Shown: piece by piece, positions 1 to 10,315 of the stretch
How the letters are laid out: each line of letters begins with the position of its first letter
Position numbering within the stretch: the stretch's first letter is position 1
Assembly (NCBI RefSeq): GCF_958298935.1
Contig: NC_084937.1
Span: forward strand, 22,081,568-22,145,567
Origin: Phragmites australis
Taxonomy: Eukaryota; Streptophyta; Magnoliopsida; Poales; Poaceae
DNA length: 64,000 bases
Direction: 5' to 3'
Program-made: the position numbers and the translations under genes
Notes under the pieces: generated by a model
Told to the model about the DNA's origin: nothing
What the model saw: only the letters and a program-made list of their open reading frames with translations
Databases searched by the model: none

Positions 1-125
1 GCCAACGTTGTTTAACATCTTTAACGGGACTAAAACATGTTCATAATCTCATTAAACTCATTAGTCACTTGATCATTTGTCATCAATTATCCAAAACTTA
101 CATAAGGGGCATAGATGCACTTTCA
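1..125 (-). mobile_element. Edge of a Sirevirus-type Ty1/copia LTR (5' end of the LTR, cut by the window)
   Basis: Read on the - strand from 125, the sequence opens TGAAAGTGCATCTATGCCCC and continues with a reference to 'gttttgg...attgatgacaa'. This is the typical start of grass Sirevirus LTRs. The same block ends the complete solo LTR at 51918-54003, which supports the call. The element lies to the left, outside the window, so it cannot be told whether this is a solo LTR or part of a full element. Confidence 0.7.
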
Positions 126-426
126 GACTTAACATAGCAAATCGATGTAGGATTTAGTGATATTATATGTAATGTTGTTAGATCTATTTTTTTAGCAATA
201 TAGAAGTAATGTTGGACCTATTTTTTCAGGAATATTGCACGGTTAGATGTAGATTTGCATAATAGGTTTACATGTGTGGTTTTTATGTTATGTTGTTCTA
301 AATGTAGCGAATATAGTTGTCGGTACCCGAAATAATAATAGAGTTTTTTGTTGATCGTTGGCATGTATGTCAGATAAGTAGCAGTTTAGGATTTTTTTTT
401 TATAGAGACAATGACATCTTTGTGGT
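126..426. other. Non-coding stretch, AT-rich
   Basis: No credible ORF or repeat boundary was recognised. It lies between the Sirevirus LTR edge and the MULE coding remnant and is probably flanking or 5' non-coding sequence of the MULE. Confidence 0.4.
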
Positions 427-1530
427 GTGGAAGGGGTAGTACTGTCGGTGTTTGAGTTAATAGAGAAGGGTATATCGAGATCGATGCATAAGAGTGTCGA
501 GCATTTGTTTGACTGGTTAATGCACGGTTTCAAAATATATCCCAAGATTCAAGAGATGACTATTAGCATTGTGGGCAGCCGTAGAATTGATAGTGTGTAC
601 GTGGAGGTGTACCTGCTTACGAAAAAACAGGATTGGAGGAGGTACCTACAAGATGCAGTGCATAAAGGTTGACCACCTATGTTGCTTGTGTAATGGAAGA
701 ACAATGATGGAGTTGTGGAGATGCAAGGTGAAGGGTATGTGGAGGAGGAGGTGGATGATGAGGTAGTGGAAGAAGTGGTTGGCAAACCAAATGTTGGGCA
801 GCCATCGCCCGTTCCGATTGAACCCACTGGTGAGGCGAACGAAGGGGAACACATCCCTAGTTTAATTGAGTAGATGGACTGGGATGATCGGGAGGCCGAT
901 GAAACTATTGAGTGTGACATGTCGGATGATGAGGATGATGCTCCTGTCCCTACGGACTGGAACAATCCAAATTTTAAGAACCTAATGGTGAATGGAGGGA
1001 ATCAGATAGTGTGGGAGTATAATGAGGTAACCCAGGGGGCTAGGTACCCCACCAGTAAGGTCATGAAGGATGCTGGGATTCAGTACCCCACCAGTAAGGT
1101 CATGAAGGATGCTGGGATTCAATGGGAGACATCGCTTCGAAGGCAATTTGTTGTTGTCAAGTCCAGCAAAGAGTATGATGTAAAGTGTGTGAAGGATGGT
1201 TACCCGTGATGGGTGCACACTTTCAAGGGGGTTGACTATTGAGAAGTGTCGATTGTGGTGGACTACAATTGCACACTTGATGAACTTTCGTCGAGCCATA
1301 GGAACCTGACATCAAGCTTTGTTGCCAATGTTATGTATGCTTAGATTGTGAACAACCTGAACTATAAATCCAAATCCATAACTAAGGCAATTGAGGAGCA
1401 GTACTAGTATACTATCAGGTACAGCCAGGCTTAGAGGGCGAACAAGGCAATTGATATGAGGTTCGAGACCTATGAAGCATCATATGACAATCTGTCACGG
1501 TTGCTTCAAACCATTGCTCGTTGGAACCCT
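427..1530 (+). pseudogene. MULE (Mutator-like) transposase remnant
   Basis: Several + frames give pieces typical of plant MuDR/MULE transposases, broken by stops and frameshifts. About 520-672 reads like the family's N-terminal part (IDSVYVEVY, KKQDWRRYLQ). About 874-1209 holds an acidic stretch followed by FVVVKSSKEYDVKCVKDGYP, matching the MULE N-terminal DNA-binding region that ends in a C/W-V-H motif. WVHTFKG follows across a stop at 1207-1209. About 1456-1525 reads MRFETYEASYDNLSRLLQTI, the familiar MULE block preceding the transposase core. A 45-bp direct duplication encodes YPTSKVMKDAGIQ twice (1042-1122). The DDE catalytic core is absent, so the copy cannot be active. No terminal inverted repeats were identified. 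Confidence 0.75.
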
Positions 1531-1675
1531 AGCCTTTTCAGAATTAGCATTTTCAGATATAGCCTTTTTAGAAGTAGCATTTTTACACCTAGTTTTTTCA
1601 AAAGTGGCCTTTTTAGACCCAGCCTTTTCAACCTAGTCTTTTCAGAAGTAGCATTTTCAGACCTAGCCTTTTTAG
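1531..1675 (+). repeat. 15-bp minisatellite, about 9.5 units, inside the MULE remnant
   Basis: Units begin at 1535 and follow TTTTYAGAnnTAGCM. Starts are 1535, 1550, 1565, 1580, 1595, 1610, 1625, 1639, 1654 and 1669. Unit 7 (1625) is 14 bp, which shifts the frame. The units alternate in their last base and in the middle dinucleotide. This array sits exactly where the MULE transposase core should continue after the RLLQTIARWNP block. Confidence 0.85.
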
Positions 1676-1835
1676 TTAACATGATCACTTCATACAACGG
1701 AATCAATTGCTTTCCCCGGTTCAATTTCCGTGGACTTAGTCCTTGAACCAAGACAAAACTTCAGTATAAAAAAAAAAGACGCTGGTCATAGCTAGGACCA
1801 AACTAGTAGCCTCAACCTCCATAACTCCTACAATA

Positions 1836-2440
1836 ATGACGTCCAATCCTCTCCTCAAGAAATATATACTGGATACTACGCATGTTGTGGCCGAAGTACT
1901 CATGTGCTGGTATGGAGATCTTTATGGGGTGATGAAGTACAACAAAATCTCTGACATCTACAGAAGGAGGTTCTTCATGTGCCCATACTACGACTACGAT
2001 CCACCCCAAAGCAGCATCCATGGCGCCTACTGTCACCAGCTAAACACTTCTGGTCAAACTACTTCAAATAAATCTGTGATTTACCATTTATCATTTTGGT
2101 CTTCGTTGTAGTCTTTACCACCACTATGTGACTTCATACAGTAACTGGATACTGAGCAGTCACCAGCAGATGTGTTCCACCTACATGAGTAGCACCGAGC
2201 TGCTTGGAGATGATTCCATGAAATGAAAGCTAACGAGAGGAGGGAGGTTGAGTGCGAAGTAGTCAAGAGGAGCAGCAGAAGATCAGGGAGGAGCAAAACC
2301 GCCAAAATGAGGAGACCCATGAGGCGGAGAGGGAGAGGAAGCACCAGAGGATACATCGGGCGCGTGAGGCAGGACCGGAAGCTACGAGGAAGGGAAAATA
2401 CACACGTTGCACTCAGTAGAGTTGATGTTGTAATCAAGTT
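1836..2440 (+). pseudogene. TE-associated zinc-finger/coiled-coil protein remnant
   Basis: The + frame at 1836-2040 gives YRRRFFMCPYYDYDPPQSSI, which resembles a Cys-containing GRF-like or plant TE-associated zinc-finger module seen in grass MULE-linked hypothetical proteins. At 2230-2410 another frame gives a highly charged helix (EEQQKIREEQNRQNEETHEA, then RAREAGPEATRKGKYTRCTQ). This basic coiled-coil tail commonly follows that module. Stops and frame changes show it is dead. The family assignment is from memory and moderately sure. Confidence 0.5.
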
Positions 2441-2465
2441 ATTTACATTCCTTAAGGCATGTTAG

Positions 2466-3060
2466 GATTAGAGATGATACATGGATATGTTAGAATGATC
2501 GCGTTCCATATATGCCATCGTGTTTGTTCCTACTATGATTAAAATTGATATGTTCAATTATCCTTATCCGACAATTTCACTTATAAAATTATCTCAAAAA
2601 CAACGAATGACGATGGACTTTTAAATACTTTGAAAACAACAAATGGAGATGGACAACACTAACTCTAGCGCAAACCGAAAACGGATGACGAAACCCTAAA
2701 CTCAGCAGGCAGCAAACCCTATCAAGATGTCACCCATTGGTTAGGCAACACCTTCCTGTTGCACATTCAACGCGCGACACCTTTTGTCATCCAATCAGAG
2801 GGCGGCATCTTTTACACCACATTAGGTAGTTGCCACACTGGTATGCCACTCAAGGTGTCGCCCGTTGGATGGGCGACACCTTGATGCCACCCTTCCAACG
2901 AGTGATTGTAGGTTAAATATGCAATTATATATATATATATATATATATATTCACACCAGCCGCAAGACAAAATGAGGTGGGCTGCATTGGCTACAAATGC
3001 CCCACTTGCATCAATAGACACACCCTGAAGCTGATGAATGAAGTGGAAAATCATAAATCC
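2466..3060. other. Non-coding TE-like sequence with a hairpin and an AT microsatellite
   Basis: No gene. The stretch repeats the phrase 'GGGCGACACC' in both orientations around 2735-2890. It ends in a TA microsatellite at 2926-2950 (25 nt). The hairpin is listed separately. Confidence 0.5.
2851..2883. repeat. Perfect inverted repeat (13-bp arms, 7-nt loop)
   Basis: The arms CAAGGTGTCGCCC (2851-2863) and GGGCGACACCTTG (2871-2883) are exact reverse complements around the loop GTTGGAT. 'atgccac' flanks both sides (2843-2849 and 2884-2890), which adds a direct repeat around the hairpin. Confidence 0.9.
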
Positions 3061-3763
3061 CTACTTTTAGATTAGGGAAAATGTTTAGACGCATTTTGGA
3101 ACCATCTGCTATATTATGTCAATTACGCTATGTTCTTTAGTAGTGCATAATGCAACTAGATTCAAGCTTAAGATGAAGCTGCAATATATCCTTCCTACGC
3201 ATAGCCATGGGCATGCGCAGCAGCTCTGTCCTGGCATTGGCATACTTCGCCCCCATCCTCTGGCCCTGGCGCCATCGGGCACCCACATGCGTAGCAGAAG
3301 ACGAATTGGCACCTTCAAGACGGCATCACAATATTCGTGGAAGGAGTTAGATATAGATTGCCATTGCACCAAGCATTGAAGACAGATACATCAAAAGGAC
3401 AGATTGATCAGTGATAACCATCAGGAGAGCAAATTAATAAGAGAAATAAAATAGGATCCGGATGTATAAATATGTCTGTAAGATAGAGATCAGCAACTAA
3501 ATGCAGCTGAGAAAAACCCAAAACAACAAGACAGGTGAATGACAAGATCGTTTAACATAATTGGATATTAAAGCAAGGAAGAAAGTCTAAATAATGCATG
3601 GTAGTGTACTACAGATTGAGCTGTGGGATGTCGTGAATGGTATTGGATTGGAGTATTCTCTAAGCATGATTTTTAAATCTGATTATTGCGGCACTGTCTT
3701 TATGCTAAATGTTTCAGGAGACACTGCTGACCTAGTTGAGTTCCAAGATATATATGTTTAGGA
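3061..3763. other. Unassigned non-coding stretch
   Basis: ORFs on both strands at 3109-3379 overlap each other and show no family signature. I found no gene, TE end or tandem repeat here. Confidence 0.4.
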
Positions 3764-5165
3764 TTAAAAGTGGCGACTAGAAATGATGAATAGACGTTTC
3801 AATAATTTCTTGCAAAATAGATATTCTTCTTCTATTTTTAACCACCCAACGCACCTTAAAGCTTGAGCGGAAGCAAAATACTCAGAGAGACAAAGCAAGA
3901 TGGAAAGTTTCATGACAATATAACTCCACTGATAGGATATGATCTATACATTCCATTCAAAATTATTCCATGTGTCTTTATACTAAAAGCTCGCAACCTG
4001 AGATGAGATAACCATGCAATTAAACTCTTCAAGATGATGATCTAAAGACAAAAAAATTTAAGACCCCATCATATATGCATGTGTATGTGAATTCTATTCA
4101 TCTAGCATAAAAAAAATAACTTCCTAAGGTGTTAAAATTTCAGCTCAAAAAGAAAAATGAAAATCAACAACAAAATATAAAGAACTTGCAAACATAAAAG
4201 GGAACCAATAGTAGGAAACTAGAAGGAGCAGGATTTAAGTATATGCAAAAACTTAAACTTCATTATTCAAAGAGATCAACCCTATTTTATACGGATTATA
4301 AAGATTTATCTCTCAAAACTCTTACCTATATAGGATAAGCACTCCTCTCCTCTCCTCTAAAACCCTAGCACAAGGCTTTTATATGGATGGCTCAAAGGGT
4401 GGACTTCCCAACCAGTCAAACTCCTCTATTTATAGCCTAGGAAACTTGACCTCCAAATTTCCTTGATTGTTCCTAAAATACCCCTCTCTTGTAGTACATT
4501 CCTACTAACCACCGGATGTATTTTGGTCTATTTTCTCCTTCATCCATCGGACGATCGTGGCGCTTTCACGACTTAGCTTCGTCTCGACACAAGCTTCGCG
4601 ATAATGCCACGTGCACTACATCCATCCGCGGTTTTGTGGCCGAACCGGGAAACCGACTCGCAAGCTTCTTAAGGCATGACTCACAGCTGCTTGCTTTGAT
4701 CTCAAGCAAGTCTTCTGATGTTGACGCGTGTCCTCTATCTTGCGACCTTGACCATCGGCAAGTCTGTCCTGCTCTCGATCCCTCGGGTCATCTTGTCACT
4801 TGCATTGGCATCCCCTTTGCTTGACTTTATCAACACGCCGTCTTCATCAATCTTCATCATTGCCTTGCTTGATATCTATATGTACCGTAGGATCGTCTTT
4901 GACTCTGATCGGCCTCCTTGATCGTCCAGCACCAAGCACCCCCTTAATCTCGATCACTCGCTGTCGACCGTCAAGTTACATCCATCATCTGCACACCATA
5001 AGACCAGCAAACATGCATATCCAAAATCATATAACATCATCACCTGTTAGTCCAGATCGAAATCAAATTGAAAAAGATCAGACGTAACAAAAATATGAAC
5101 ATCGGATTATCCGACGTTCATACTAGTGCAACGCTGGACCATCCAGTGAGTATAATATCGCTGAA
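3764..5165 (-). mobile_element. Degraded Sirevirus-type LTR
   Basis: This segment is collinear with the LTR at 16007-17420. The left edge ('gactagaaatgatgaatag') is a mutated version of the Sirevirus LTR terminus CTAGAGGGGGGTGAATAGG. Shared blocks include 'gaccccatcatat' (4062 and 16312), 'tcaccac/ttgcttgact' style blocks near 4800 and 17070, and 'agcaaaca' near 5010 and 17235. At 5098-5160 it carries paired TCCGG-type motifs (CGGATTATCCGACG, CTGGACCATCCAG), a known habit of Sirevirus LTRs. Both exact ends are uncertain and no target-site duplication was found, so solo LTR versus truncated LTR is open. Confidence 0.6.
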
Positions 5166-5875
5166 ACATACCCACTCCCTCCTTTTATAATTGGGGACAG
5201 AAAGATATATTCTACACAAACTCCTCCCAGTGTAGTCATTTCCAAACTATTAGTCTCTCGGATATGTAAGAGATTCCTCCTGATCAAAGCATGGCATTCC
5301 TATTCCATACGATTATCTTTTTTATAGTTTATCTTCATTCCTTTCTCTACTGTGTTTACAAATCATATCAAATAAGTAAGATGCGTATACACATCATATA
5401 TCTTTATATATATACAATATTCATAGAATATATAGTTATTATATATTCTCGTCATCTAGTCTCACAACTCCGAAAAGGATCGCTGGTACTTGAAAAGATC
5501 TAGCTTTGCTAGAATTTTCCTAGTCTTTTGGTCAAATCCCACCTCTTTTAATCGGGAATTCCTCTGACCACTTGAGGTGGGCCAGCCCAAAGGAAGCCTT
5601 GACTGAAGCGAGTTTCAAAGCAATTGTGCCAAGCAAGTCTCAAGTTTTTTAGTTTCCTCACAAACTCACAATGCCTTCTGCGCCAATGAATCGAAGATAA
5701 AAATGATCAAAGAGCGTAGTGTGAAGCTTTTAAAATCACTCCTCGAATTATCTCTCCTACCCTAGCCCTGATTGTCCGACCGCATAGGAGACTATGCAGT
5801 CAGGGTTTATGAGGAAAGATTCTAACTCCCTAGCCCCCAAACTGTTCGGTTGAAGTAGGGCCTTCCGAATGGACA
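5166..5875. other. Non-coding stretch between LTR and hAT-like element
   Basis: AT-rich at 5280-5500, with no supported gene. A 10-bp imperfect inverted repeat (GACCGCATAG / CTATGCAGTC, 5778-5801) with a 4-nt loop was seen. The hAT-like element begins in the sequence that follows. Confidence 0.4.
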
Positions 5876-5883
5876 ATCAGAGG

Positions 5884-6821
5884 TAGGGATGAAAACGGAA
5901 CGGGAAAATCCTGTTCCGTCCCGGTGTCGTATCCCGTTTTTTCCAGTCCGTTTTCGTTTTTTCCCGTTCCCGCATATCCTGTTTTCGTTTCCGTCCGGCT
6001 GAAAAAATGTGAAAATGAAAACGGTAGAGAGGTTTCCCGACCATTTTCGTCCGTTTTCACCCCTACGCTCACTTATGTCTTTGGTTGAAACTTATCATTT
6101 ATGTTTATTATATGCTCGAGTATCGAGTTAAGGTTATGGTTTTTTTAGAGGGGTACAAAACATGACGTACATAACTCACTTACATCACACTCACGCCTAA
6201 CGCACGCACACACGTGCATGTCCTAAGCATACACGTTACAGATATATTCTCGCTAAACTAGCACGTGTATGCACCCCTAACTACTAAGGAAAAAACCCCC
6301 GATGAGGCTCGTAGGTCGATCATAGGGATCAAACCCACGACTGGTCGTCCCTGTCAGTCTGCCACTGGGAGCGAACCAACCGAGCTACTGCTCGGTCCTA
6401 AGGTTTATATTGTTGTATCTTCATATCTTGTATTGTTTGAGTCAAATATTAATAAAAAATGATATGTCATGTGAATCAAAAAATCATATGACATTTTTTT
6501 ACTTTAATGCGACTTGCTGATTGGATTGGTTCATTAAATTTCTTAATTCAGTGTTATCTGAAGATAATGTTAAACTTATACATGTTGACATGTCTTGATA
6601 GTTCTGTAGGTCGGTGTTTCCATTTTGTGTTTTCGAATCCCGACCGATACCGGCATTTTTCCGATTGGATTGGTTCGTTTTCGACCCTCCGATTATGTCC
6701 GATCGTTTTTCTTTTTTCCCGTTCCCGTCTATCCCGTTTTCGTTTCCGTCCGGCAGAGAAAATATGAAAGTGAAAACGGTTAGAGAGTTTTTCCAGCCGT
6801 TCCCGTCCGTTTTCATCCCTA
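5884..6821. mobile_element. hAT-like non-autonomous element, 938 bp, with perfect 8-bp TSD
   Basis: The left end is TAGGGATGAAAACGGA (5884-5899) and the right end is TCCGTTTTCATCCCTA (6806-6821), exact reverse complements over 16 bp. The flanks carry an identical 8-bp duplication ATCAGAGG (5876-5883 and 6822-6829). An 8-bp duplication and TAGGG-type ends are diagnostic of hAT-superfamily insertions. No transposase ORF is present. The first 182 bp (5884-6065) end in CGTTTTCACCCCTA. From about 5945 onward they are a direct, same-orientation copy of the last 120 bp (about 6700-6821), so the element contains its own 3' end twice. A SINE lies inside at 6138-6398. Confidence 0.88.
6138..6398 (-). 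mobile_element. tRNA-derived SINE, nested in the hAT-like element
   Basis: Read on the - strand, the head contains a tRNA-like A box TAGCTCGGTTGG (6387-6376) and, with normal tRNA spacing, a B box GGTTTGATCCC (6335-6325). These two are the RNA polymerase III internal promoter. The body is about 260 bp and ends in a short A run on its own strand (6139-6146 complement). Flanking near-identical duplications are TAAGGTTAT (6129-6137) and TAAGGTTTAT (6399-6408), as expected for target-primed insertion. It resembles grass Au/p-SINE-type elements in structure. I cannot name the family. Confidence 0.75.
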
Positions 6822-6829
6822 ATCAGAGG

Positions 6830-7429
6830 CGCATCAAAATCACATAATAAATGAATGCATTTTTCTGTCCCTCTCTTGTTTTCACTTAGACCAGTTATAT
6901 CTAAGTCTAGTGAAGATCTACCAGAACCAAAAGTCCACCATTAAAAGCATGTTTAGTAGATCTCTTACTGATTCAAATTCTCTGCGGAGAGTGATTTTCT
7001 CGGGGAAGTGATTCTATAGCTAAAAGTGATTCTTTAGAATAAACTATATGAAGAAAGTGATTTTATGCGGGAAGTAAATCAAGAGAAGTTGTTTTTTCAG
7101 CTCCCTAGCTTCTAATTTATTTCAGATAATCATTTTCACAGATTCCACTCAGAAAGCTAAAAGCTGAAATCTACTGTTTAGCATAGCTCTCCATGGTTTC
7201 AACCGGAAAGTTGCTTTGGAAGCTTTGCCAAACAGACTCTAAGTTTCACAAGAAAGAAAGAAAAAAATTGCATGTTTTCCGGGAACACATCATGATTTTA
7301 TTATTCTACCAAGAGAATTGAAGCACATTTGACCTACTTTACCTACTTAAATATAAAACTTGTAGCGTCTATCAATATTTCAAGAGTTATTGAGCACGCG
7401 GCAGTCCTTCGTCTCCAGTTTCACTGAGC
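6830..7429. other. Non-coding stretch with a probable degraded MITE (about 6947-7241)
   Basis: The ends 'AGCATGTTTAGTAGATCT' and the reverse complement of the sequence ending at about 7241 ('AGTCTGTTTGGCAAAGCTTC') form weak inverted repeats. These match a common grass MITE style ('...gccaaacag'). No target-site duplication could be read. The remainder shows nothing. Confidence 0.35.
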
Positions 7430-7875
7430 CTCGTCGAGTGATTCCGACTACCTTGAATGTAGACGGAGCTTTCTCTGAGAGCTCCGGCGAGGTGGGGGGC
7501 ATCGCCGCATCGTCACCATCATCAGGGATCATAAAGTGGAGGCGGTGGCACGTAGAGAGGATCTGGCCCTAGCAGCGGACTGGATTCCGAAGCAAGCAAT
7601 TATGGAAACTGATTGTGCCATAATTGCAAAATTTCGAGCAATCCGAGGTTGCAGAGATCGCCGGTGCATGCACTTCATTATCCAGGAGGGAACCGAACTA
7701 GCTGGGCGCTTGCCGACTTTTGGCGTCCAGCACTTGAAGAGAGAGCAAAATGCAAGTCGCACATGAATTAGCACGGTTTGCAAAACGGGCTTGCCGTTCT
7801 GCTGTTTGGCGACTCCATTCCCCTTCTTGTGTCGAGCATCTTATTGCTCAAGATTGTAATCCTATAAACTTTTAA
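7430..7875 (+). pseudogene. RNase H (RVT_3-type) fragment of a non-LTR retroelement
   Basis: The + frames give LNVDGAF (the RNase H opening Asp motif), then ALAADWIPKQAIMETDCAII (the second catalytic region with the ETD motif), then FGVQHLKREQN followed by a frame change into ELARFAKRAC. The order and spacing match the RNase H-like domain of plant L1-type reverse-transcriptase proteins. There are frameshifts near 7530 and 7760. No reverse transcriptase lies upstream, so it is an isolated 3' scrap just upstream of the LEA_2 gene. Confidence 0.7.
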
Positions 7876-8184
7876 TAAAGCTCTCTCTTCAGTCGCCAAA
7901 AAGAAAAGAAAAGAAACAGTCCAATTTCCATATGAATCCGGGAAAATTCCCTTTGTTTCAAATGAGGCATACACTGGCCAAGAGAACCAAGCCAATAGTA
8001 TCGCAGCCGAATAACAGAGTTGAGCAGCCCTTCGAAGTGATCTCCATCTTCTCCGTGAAGGAGCTCAAATTCACACAAACTTTTCAAGGAAGGAATAAAG
8101 GCGAGCGAAGTATTTGCACGAGGCTTGCGACCGAGGGGAACCGGAGAAGCCCTTCCTTTCCTCTCCCTTTGTACAAACGAAAAC

Positions 8185-8192
8185 ATATATAT
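8185..8192 (+). promoter_or_regulatory. Putative TATA box of the LEA_2 gene
   Basis: ATATATAT lies about 55-60 bp before the chosen start codon at 8245. That would leave a short 5' UTR of roughly 25-30 nt. This position is one reason for preferring 8245 over the upstream in-frame ATG at 8125. Inference only. Confidence 0.45.
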
Positions 8193-8244
8193 TCATCTCA
8201 CTCCGATCCATGCCTCCTCTCACTGGAAAACTGTTGCAGAAGCC

Positions 8245-9242
8245 ATGGATCATGGCAGCAACAAGCAGAGCTGCCATGGTCACTGGCCTCCTCCTCGCTC
8301 TGCCAGATGCCTCTGCCTCTGCCTCCTCCTCTCAGTCACCCTCTTGGTCGCTGTCCCCGTCGTGTTGCTCGTCGTCTTCGTCACGAGGCTCAAGAAGCCG
8401 GCCTTCTTCCTGCAGTCCATCCAGATGGACAGGACGTTCAGCCTCCGGCTGCCGTCGACAACGTCGAACCACAGCGGCGGCGCGAACGGGACCACGGCGT
8501 GCGCGGTGGCGTCGCTGCTGTTCTCGGCGCAGAACCTCAACGGCATCGGGATAAGGTACGGCGCGACGGTGCTCGACGTCGCGTACACGAACGAGTCGGT
8601 GGGCGCCATGGACGTGCCGGCGTTCTACCAGCCGCCGCGGAGCAGCAATGTGACGGTGTTCATGCACGCCCTGCTCGCGCCGGGAAAGGTGACCCGGCTC
8701 CTCGTCAGGGAGCTGTCGGCGCAGAGGAAGTACATGGAGATCAGGATCGCCGGGAGCATCGACGCCCGGACGCACATCATGAACTTCCCTCTGCCAAAAA
8801 TTCAGGTTCAGGCTACTTCACACTTGTTCTCTTCTAATTTTCATAGGCAAAAAAAAGCCTTCTTACTTCTGAAATTCTTTGCTTGCTGTGGTTTCAGACT
8901 TTCAGAGCAATCTTCCTCGTTTTTCTTTGGTTCAGCACTTCAGCTTCTGAAGTTTTATCGTATTTTTGTTCAGTTTTCGCTGGATTGTAGAATAGGAACA
9001 AACTACACGGACATAGTGCTACGGGAAGGAATCAAGTCCGTCATGACACGCAAGGTACTTTGGTCTGCAAGTTTTCTGATGTTACTAATATTTAGACACC
9101 CATGCTTCTATCTGAAATTTAGTGGTTCCTTCTACAGGCTTTCGTCTTATCCACGCTGCCTCACCTCTCACAGAAGTGCTCTATAAAGATTGACATGAGG
9201 TCAAGACGGAAGAGGCCAAGCCTCGACGATTTAGTATGCTGA
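8245..9242 (+). CDS. LEA_2 / NDR1-HIN1-like (NHL) single-pass membrane protein
   Basis: Three exons give an in-frame 248-aa product: 8245-8805, 8974-9054 and 9138-9242, stop TGA. Both introns (168 and 83 nt) are GT-AG and phase 0. The protein has a short N-terminal tail, one hydrophobic segment at about residues 22-47, a basic stop (RLKK), and then the extracytosolic LEA_2 beta-domain. Family landmarks are FSLRLPS, VTVFMHALLAPGK and, across intron 1, FSLDCRIGTNYTDI. Several N-x-S/T sites lie in the outer domain. The C-terminus is short and basic (MRSRRKRPS). LEA_2/NHL proteins sit in plasma membrane or ER and include NDR1 of immune signalling; this member's role is unknown. The start at 8245 has good context (gccATGG). 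An upstream in-frame ATG at 8125 would add 40 residues before the membrane segment and looks like 5' leader. Confidence 0.85.
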
Positions 9243-10315
9243 TATTTACATCCGCTTGATAGAGTTTAACTTCGAGATTTATATATTATTTAAAGTTTAT
9301 AGAATAAAATAAAATAGTTTAAATATTTTTTAGTTTAAATTAAAAACTCTCAATCTGTTCATAACTTAAACTCTAATATTTTTTAAGTTAAAAATGACCA
9401 GCGACTAGCTAAAAATTCATAGAGCTAGTGCTCTTCCAAACAAACCATTAGTCTGATAGATTCTTTACTTGTATGACAATTTTTAACTTAGACAAAAGGG
9501 TTCTTTTCAATGTTCCCGATATGTAAATGCACACGATTTATTCATCTGTACCTGATCATTTGCATCATCTAAACAAAACCGTTCATTTGCATCTAGCAAA
9601 ATGATGATTACTTCCATCCAGTTAGAATTACTTATCGTTTTAACTTCGTGCATACTCTTCACATTTTTGCATAATTGGCCCGCGTCGATTGTGTACAGAT
9701 CTTTATAGCACGCAACTAACAAGCAACAACATCAAAATTTAACTTTACATTAAGAAAAGAACAAAATTTAACTGTAAATCCTACTGCGTCTCGAGGCGCC
9801 GGACCAGCTGGGTGGATCAACCGTCCGATGGTCGCCCGCTGGACATGGGACGTTCGGCGCGAGCTCGACTCTGTTTTCTTTCCTCTTAGCTCTCCGGTGA
9901 CCGAAACGTGTCCTGATCATACAGCGCAGGCCTGGCCCGGGTAGAAAGCAGGCGCGGCACCAGCTATGTGTTGGATCAAACAAATACCATGCATCTGTAT
10001 AACCTCCTACACGTTTAAATCTCTTTTTTTTCTAAAAAAATAACCCGAGACCTTACGTGTCTCGAAGTTATCTAAGGATGTGCTTAATGTCATTCTAATG
10101 TTGTTTGGTTGGAGCCGAGGTAAACCTTGGCGGCATGTTAACAACAAACACAATATGTGAGGTGAATACGGTAGGAGGCGAGCACCATAGATGCGACTAC
10201 ACAAAAGAAAGATCAGTACAAAGGAAGATCTGAATTATTCAAAAACCTTCTATCCAGATTTCAAAAAGCTCCCACTTAAATCCAGATTTTCTAAAATTCA
10301 TATTAGCTTTAATAC
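9243..10315. other. Intergenic, non-coding
   Basis: This includes the 3' flank of the LEA_2 gene. About 9255-9450 is AT-rich and ends in 'ctcttccaaacaaacc', the style of one MITE end, but no matching partner end was found. ORFs at 9507-9983 and 10007-10204 lack any family signature. Confidence 0.4.

Noticed and set aside
3109..3379. Two 87-codon ORFs on opposite strands
   Set aside because: They cover the same bases, no codon or domain evidence.
7932..8837. 301-codon + ORF across the LEA_2 exon 1 region
   Set aside because: Runs in the wrong frame over exon 1 and turns Arg/Gly-rich. The LEA_2 frame, with a membrane segment and good splice joins, is clearly the gene.
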